From: Rosellinia necatrix
Taxonomy: Eukaryota > Ascomycota > Sordariomycetes > Xylariales > Xylariaceae
Reading direction: 5' to 3'
Assembly: GCA_021209875.1 (NCBI GenBank)
Contig: JAGYVD010000003.1
Location: forward strand, 3,286,001-3,350,000
DNA length: 64,000 nt
The position numbers and the translations under genes were made by a program. Within the stretch, counting starts at the first letter, position 1. Every line of letters starts with the position of its first letter. The notes beneath the pieces were generated by a model. That model was not told the DNA's origin. It searched no databases and saw nothing but the letters and a program-made list of their open reading frames with translations. Shown here piece after piece: positions 58,781 to 64,000 of this stretch.

Positions 58781-59439
58781 TTATCGGACGATACCGTCGA
58801 AGCGCTGCTTGAACCATTTGACGGTCTCGTCGCGGTTGATACGGTGGCCAGCGCCGATTCTGCCCTTGCAACGGCGGCGACGGGTGACGCGCTCACCAGG
58901 GCGGGTCATGCAGCAGTAGAAGTCCATGCCGTAGATACCGATCGAGGGGTCGTACTTGATGCCGAGATCGATGTGCTCGTTGATACCGAAGCCAAAGTTA
59001 CCGGTCTCGCTGAAGTTGCGCTTGCGGAGCTCGTACTCCTTAACCTTGAGACCACGCTCCAGAATTTCCTCGGCCTTGGGGCCACGGATGGTGACGTGAA
59101 CGGCGATCTTTTCGTTACGACGGATACCGAAGGTTCGGACAGTGTAGCGGGCCTTGCCTAGTGGTGCAAAATGATCAGTACGGTCCAGGGGACGAAAAAG
59201 AGACTGGTAATTGATCCGCAGCGTACTGTACACGGGCGTTTGGCCGCTCAGCTGCTCGAGCACCTTAGCAGCACGGGTCAATCTGTCACCAGATTCACCG
59301 ACTGAGATGTTCAGGACAAGCTTCTGGATGCGGAGCTCCCGCATGGGGTTCTGGGCTTTCTCAGACTATAGCGCGGGCGGGCCGTCAGCAATCTATCACC
59401 TTATTCAATCACAATCGAGTTGAATTGCAAACGTACCAT
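58781..59439 (-). CDS. RPL11: 60S ribosomal protein L11 (uL5)
   Basis: Exons 59439-59437 (ATG alone), 59365-59227 and 59157-58781 give 172 residues. Near-universal uL5 stretches are [39 protein letters not shown] across the second intron, [16 protein letters not shown], and [20 protein letters not shown]. The protein sits in the central protuberance of the large subunit beside 5S rRNA. Splitting of the start codon from the rest by an intron directly after ATG is common in fungal ribosomal protein genes. The last 20 residues ([20 protein letters not shown]) fit. Divergent from SmB with about 460 bases between starts. Confidence 0.97.
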
Positions 59440-59898
59440 GGTTGCTAGTGGTCGTTAGTATCCTGAGCCGAAGAGTTGTCGTTGGAAAACGCTCCTTGAT
59501 TGTGGCCTGAAATTGTCTTTCTGGGGTTGAAGCTTGGTCAGAATAATTTTGGCTCTTCGTGAAGGGTTTCTCTGCCCTAGCGCCGCAAAATGTGGCTTGC
59601 TCGGCTTGGCATTCGGGGCTGGTACGAGAAAAACTGTGGTGGGGTCCGAAGCCAGGCCTTAGTGTCAGACATGGTGATTCCACTTACCCGTGTGGGGGCT
59701 TTCTGCAAGCTTCAACGGACCTTCAGCCTTGCTGGTGCGTTATCCATACTAATTTTCGCCCCCTCTAATTGCCCATACCCATTTGAGTCAGGAGCTTCAC
59801 GCGTCTACAGAACCCGCCAACAACCTCACTACGTTCACGCACGCCACAATACCCTCTGAACGGTGTGTAAAGCTCCGTTGGAGCCGCCGGTCGCGAAA
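59440..59898. promoter_or_regulatory. Shared divergent promoter region of RPL11 and SmB
   Basis: The start codons of two highly expressed housekeeping genes lie 459 bases apart on opposite strands. Short frames inside it are antisense chance frames. No specific factor site is claimed. Confidence 0.55.
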
Positions 59899-60893
59899 AT
59901 GTCGAACAAACAAGGCAAAATGGTGAGTTCACTCCAAGACCCCTTCCAATTAATGTTGTTGACACTCCAGGCTGACCAGTCCGATACCTCTAGGCCGGTT
60001 ATGTACGTCGATCCTCAACACACTCTTAGAATTTGATCTAAATCGAGAGATTTGGTTGTTCATTTTGCATAGCCACTGACGATTCGTCTAGATCAATTAC
60101 CGGATGAGAGTCACGTAAGGATTTCGTAGAAGGCTTATGATGGTTCGGCGCTGACCTATGCTAGGTTGACAGACAGTCGCCAGATGACAGGGCAACTGCT
60201 CGCATTCGACAAGGTCAGCGATTCGTGAACTAATAATCTACCTCCTGCTAATAAGACTATAGCATATGAATTTGGTCTTAGGCGATACTGATGAATTCCG
60301 ACGCATAAAGCGAAAGCAAGCGAAGCCCGCAGCCCCCGGCGCATCGAGTTCAACGGCCACCCAGACCGTCGAGACGGAAGAGAAACGGACGTTAGGCCTA
60401 ACCATCTTGCGAGGTGCACAAATTGTCTCGCTGTCTGTCGAGTCGGCTCCTCCCGCCGACCCCAGCACGCGACTTGGAAAGAGTACTGTTGGTAGTCTCC
60501 CAACCGGGTTGGCGTCTGGCCCTGGAGTTTCTCGTCCGGCGGGCCGCGGTGCTCCACCGACATCCCTTGCGGTGAGTTAACATTCTCGGGCAATTCTCAC
60601 CTTAGTAGCTAACCATCTCGATAGGGCCCGGCCGCTGGAGTTGGTGGCGGCGTCCCCCCCCCTTTCCCTCAGTTCCCAGGTGCGCCTGGATTTGGACCTG
60701 GACGAGGCGGACGTAAGTTTACCGCTCCTCCCTACTACAATGTACTTGCTGCTTACATTAAATAGCACCCGCGCCCGGATTCCCCCCCGGAAATTTCCCT
60801 CCTCCAGGCTTCCCCCAAGGCGGACAGTTCCCACCCCCTGGCTTCAATCCCGGTGGTGGCCCACCAGGATTTAACCCTCCCCCACGAAGATAA
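59899..60893 (+). CDS. SMB1: Spliceosomal Sm protein B
   Basis: Six exons: 59899-59922, 60092-60114, 60165-60213, 60263-60571, 60625-60712 and 60766-60893. Phases agree and the product has 206 residues. The Sm fold starts at [20 protein letters not shown]; Sm1 continues [20 protein letters not shown], and Sm2 is [18 protein letters not shown]. The insert between Sm1 and Sm2 ([11 protein letters not shown]..) is typical of SmB. The C-terminal third is Gly/Pro-rich with GRG motifs, likely sites of arginine methylation, and ends FNPPPRR. SmB is part of the seven-member ring on U1, U2, U4 and U5 snRNAs. Very short exons near the start are usual for fungal Sm genes. Confidence 0.96.
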
Positions 60894-61585
60894 ACGATTG
60901 CTGGGGCGTTTAGTAGTACAATGAAAGGCTCGATCCGCTAGTGCAAGGCTAAGATACCATTCGGCGTTTGGGAATGCGATAAGTCAGAGTTGCGGATAGC
61001 CTGACATGCACGAAGAAATTTGGTCTTGTATACTACCTATCTAGTAATTGAGAGTGTACAGACAAAGAAACAAGAATCAGCTCAAAATCATGGACAACAA
61101 ACATGTACAGCTGCTTAAAAAAAAATTTCCTACAAGCTACCTACATAGCCATTGCGGCTATGTATGTGAGTCTATCAAGTAACAGTTGAAGTGCCTACCT
61201 AGGTATCCCCTAGCTGGTAAGGCACCACAATGTACCTGCTACTAACTACCTGCCTAGGTTCTTATACCTGCCTACGTACCAAGTACCTACCTAGGTAGCT
61301 CGCATACAATAATTGAATGAATTGGCTGGTATGAGATTTGATTCGCTACAGTCCTCAACCCTTCTTCTGTACCACCTAACTTAGGTGCACAACGGGAACC
61401 GCCCCGCAGACCTACCAGAGGCAGCATCGGCCTTCCCCATCGTAAAAAATCCCAAAATCTGTAGTAAGACATTTCCGATCCGCTCCGACCATCACGACGC
61501 ATCAATCTTTCCCACGAACTCCGCGATAACCTTGCCCAATTTCCTCGCCAATTGCCCTCCTTAGGTTCCTCGCAAACCCTTCAAA
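60894..61585. other. Spacer with TAGG-type repeats
   Basis: Dense TACCTAGGTA motifs at 61190-61210 and 61245-61305; an A-rich run at 61115-61125. No gene. Confidence 0.55.
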
Positions 61586-62508
61586 ATGGCCGCCTTTGTC
61601 AAAGCGATCAATGCTAAGATCAGGTCAAACCCGACCGTGAGCTACTTCTGCTCAACGCGTACGTGACAGCTTCCCCTATGCACCCTTCCTTCCGGTTTAC
61701 GGACCTTTCTCTCTCGGTAAATCCGGCGTCGACAACCCTGTATATTCTACGAGAATCGCAACAGCGCCCGTCGCTAGATCACAGCAGGATGCCATGAGCA
61801 ACTTGCCATTTGGAGAAATAGCGGAGTGGACGGAGGATGATGCTATTTGTCACCTGGTGTCGCCGTCATACAGCAACCATCATTCTGTTGTGCTCTCGTG
61901 ACCGACACTCTTCAGGCGCAACTTCGGACCAATGCACCCGCATCGACGATTCGAGGTTATAAGCAATACCACTGACACATGATATGCAGATTTCTGGGGA
62001 CCGGCATCGAATTTTGGCATCCCGATGGCCGCAGTGGTAGATGCACAGAAGTCGCCTGAGCTGTGAGTACACTTTCTCCTCCGGCCACTTTCGCCATCGC
62101 TTTCGTACCACACAGGAGGAAGAACGGGGAACAAAAATAAAAGAAAGAAATACAAAGACCCCTTGATAGACCGCAGAGTACTCATTTTATCCCACCTGTT
62201 GTTGTCATCATCTGGTATCTCCCCGTGCGAGATGGGAATATAGAAACAAACTGACCTGGCCACATCAAACTCGCAGCATCTCTGGCCACATGACCCTCGC
62301 GCTCTGTATCTACTCGGCGACTTTCATGCGGTACTCCCTTGCCATCCAACCCAAGAATTATCTCCTCTTCTTGTGTCACTTCGTCAACGAGGGTTCGCAA
62401 CTTACACAAGGCTATCGGTATCTGAACTGGCACCATTGGGGTGCTAAGGAGAAAGCTGGCATCACGGGCACCATCAAAGAGAAAGTCGCCGCCGCAACTA
62501 GCAGTTAG
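61586..62508 (+). CDS. MPC1: Mitochondrial pyruvate carrier subunit 1
   Basis: Exons 61586-61658, 61990-62062 and 62277-62508 keep phase and give 125 residues. Landmarks are the start [34 protein letters not shown] across the first intron, and [18 protein letters not shown] across the second. [20 protein letters not shown] and [11 protein letters not shown] follow. MPC1 pairs with MPC2/3 in the inner mitochondrial membrane and imports pyruvate into the matrix. Two or three short membrane helices and the length fit the family. Both introns (331 and 214 bases) are long for this window. The tail after the core ([20 protein letters not shown]) is variable in fungi. Confidence 0.96.
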
Positions 62509-64000
62509 GTCGAGGCAGCCGTTTCGAAATAAGAACTTTCCTGATTAGATAGATATTTGGAGTTTGTCGAATAGATACGGAAGATACCAAAGTTGGAAGG
62601 AGAGGGAGGAAGAGGGACGACGAGAGGGGACTGTTGGGGTTGGGTACGCCGGGGAATGGCGACCTGAATGAAATATTCTAGCCAGAACTTAGAGGAACAA
62701 ATGCAGCCTACTCGTGAGCAGGCAGCCGGAGCCGGGCTCCAGAGCGAGAGGCGGCAGGCTGCCATCCCTCCCTACAGGAATACGAAGAATACAATAGGCA
62801 CACTGTATTTCTACCGCATAGGATTCGTTTGTGCAAGAAGCAAACTATCAATAGATTTATCAACATAGTCGAACATAGGGATGGTGTGTCTCCGTTCTCC
62901 AAAAAAAGAAAAGGGGAATGCGAGATCATGGCTTTGGGGGAACTTCTAGGCAAGTTACCCTTTAACGCTAGCACCACCACATATTCTTTTTGCGCCTTTT
63001 ATATACGCCCATGTAGGCGTATGGGAAGCAGAGGTACGTTAGCTTCCACTCTTGCCGAGCAATGCTAATACTGCGCCACATATATATTCCGTAGATCATC
63101 GCCTCCTGAGCCGTCTAGGTCACGCATACCTCGACCGCCAAGCCCGCACTTCGTATCGATGAAGACCACCAGGCATATGTTGCACAACCGCCACCAGTAC
63201 AGATGACTCGAAAAGAACGTCTCTGTGCTGGTCGTAGGCTGCATAACAGGGATCATGCAATTCATTTTGGATCTTGGGGTAATCTAGATCTGCCTCGTTC
63301 TCCATGACAGCCGAACTAAAACGGAGTTCAAGCATTCGTTCGAATACTGCTTCCTCGCCTATCTGCCTTGCACGAACACAGTATGTACGTGGCAGTAATA
63401 GCCCTGGATAGTGGCGAACCGGAATCAGAAGAATATTCCCGCACTCCATTGTGTTTGGATGCCTAGGCAGGCGGCAGGCTAGCCACACTTCCTAAGGGTT
63501 GGGTTTTGCCGCGTGTAGATGCTTTCTCCCCTCTGCAGGAAAAGATGGTGTGAAGACGACAAGGGTGATTTACCTATATAGCGCAAGCCAACAATAGTGC
63601 TGGCTGTCGACCTAGTCGGCTTAGGGCCAACCACCCACAGGCGCGCTGTCTCGTCGAACCCCTCCTTGCGCTCCGCAAGGATTTTCTAAAGCGACAGGGT
63701 CGAGGGACGATAATGACGCTTTAAAACTGAGCTTAGAACATTTCGTCGAAAGAATATCAGAATGTGAGACCCCTGAGGGTGGTCAGGTGACGGTAGCTGC
63801 CGTGCCAAGCACCGATGTCACGGTACTACTTTTGATTTCGTCTCCAGATGGAGTGAATACTCTGCATTGGTGTCGGCCAAAGGGAGACAAGCGTGCCGCG
63901 AGGACCAATCACCACATCACCTACGGATTGTAAGAAGGCTCCGCCAGAAGCCAAGTCAGAATAGAGCTCACGGTATGCGGCGGTTTATGTCATTGATGGG
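62509..64000. other. Right-edge spacer
   Basis: No supported gene to the end of the window. A 122-codon minus frame at 63120-63488 has no recognisable motif. It could belong to an unresolved gene running off the edge. Confidence 0.45.

Noticed and set aside
63120..63488. 122-codon minus-strand frame at the right edge
   Set aside because: No recognisable motif; it may be part of a gene that leaves the window, but nothing supports a call.

Overview
The window looks like nuclear DNA of a filamentous ascomycete (Pezizomycotina, probably Sordariomycetes). Genes carry short introns with GT..AG borders and CTNAC-like branch points. Many families are typical of these fungi: a HET-domain protein, a NACHT protein, a Zn2Cys6 regulator, a DUF3433 membrane protein and a hydantoinase-DUF917 fusion. 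Spacers are littered with a short palindromic CCTACCTAGGTAGG-type repeat that is absent from coding exons. I assigned genes by reading translations and joining exons so that phase and family motifs are kept. No database search was run.

Layout. 1-8.3 kb: the end of a gene cut by the window, GPI-remodelling Per1 (minus), then a decayed DUF3433 membrane-protein gene (plus). 9-12.5 kb: a SNF2/RING helicase-like gene (minus) with one frame anomaly. 14.4-21.4 kb: an accessory block with a NACHT STAND protein ending in C2H2 zinc fingers, then a HET-domain protein, both plus strand. 21.7 kb: tRNA-Ala. 22.2-24 kb: UBX-domain Cdc48 adaptor (minus). 25.8-26.9 kb: a dynamin-like GTPase pseudogene with stops and frameshifts. 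28.1 kb: intron-containing tRNA-Glu (minus). 29.4-32 kb: Zn2Cys6 transcription factor (minus). 33.1-34 kb: HIT nucleotide hydrolase. 34-37 kb: Ctf18 clamp-loader subunit (minus). 38.2-40.1 kb: aldehyde dehydrogenase. 41-45.7 kb: a small ORF, a cysteine-rich membrane protein and an unrecognised 187-residue protein (all minus). 45.7-49.6 kb: gene-poor, repeat-rich DNA. 49.6-52.9 kb: hydantoinase/oxoprolinase-DUF917 fusion. 54.7-57.3 kb: a long disordered protein of unknown role (minus). 58.8-62.5 kb: a housekeeping block with ribosomal protein uL5 (RPL11, minus), spliceosomal SmB (plus) and mitochondrial pyruvate carrier MPC1 (plus).

How it fits together. Housekeeping genes (Per1, UBX adaptor, HIT, Ctf18, RPL11, SmB, MPC1) alternate with accessory ones. 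The accessory 14-21 kb stretch pairs a NACHT sensor with a HET effector-type protein and is the best candidate for a non-self recognition locus. The two pseudogenes carry nonsense codons, several of which fit C:G to T:A change and so resemble repeat-induced point mutation. A second, more specific dispersed repeat (core ATTAACGTCTARTCTAGGTG) occurs four times and is tied to AGT microsatellites. One copy lies between 17-bp direct repeats.
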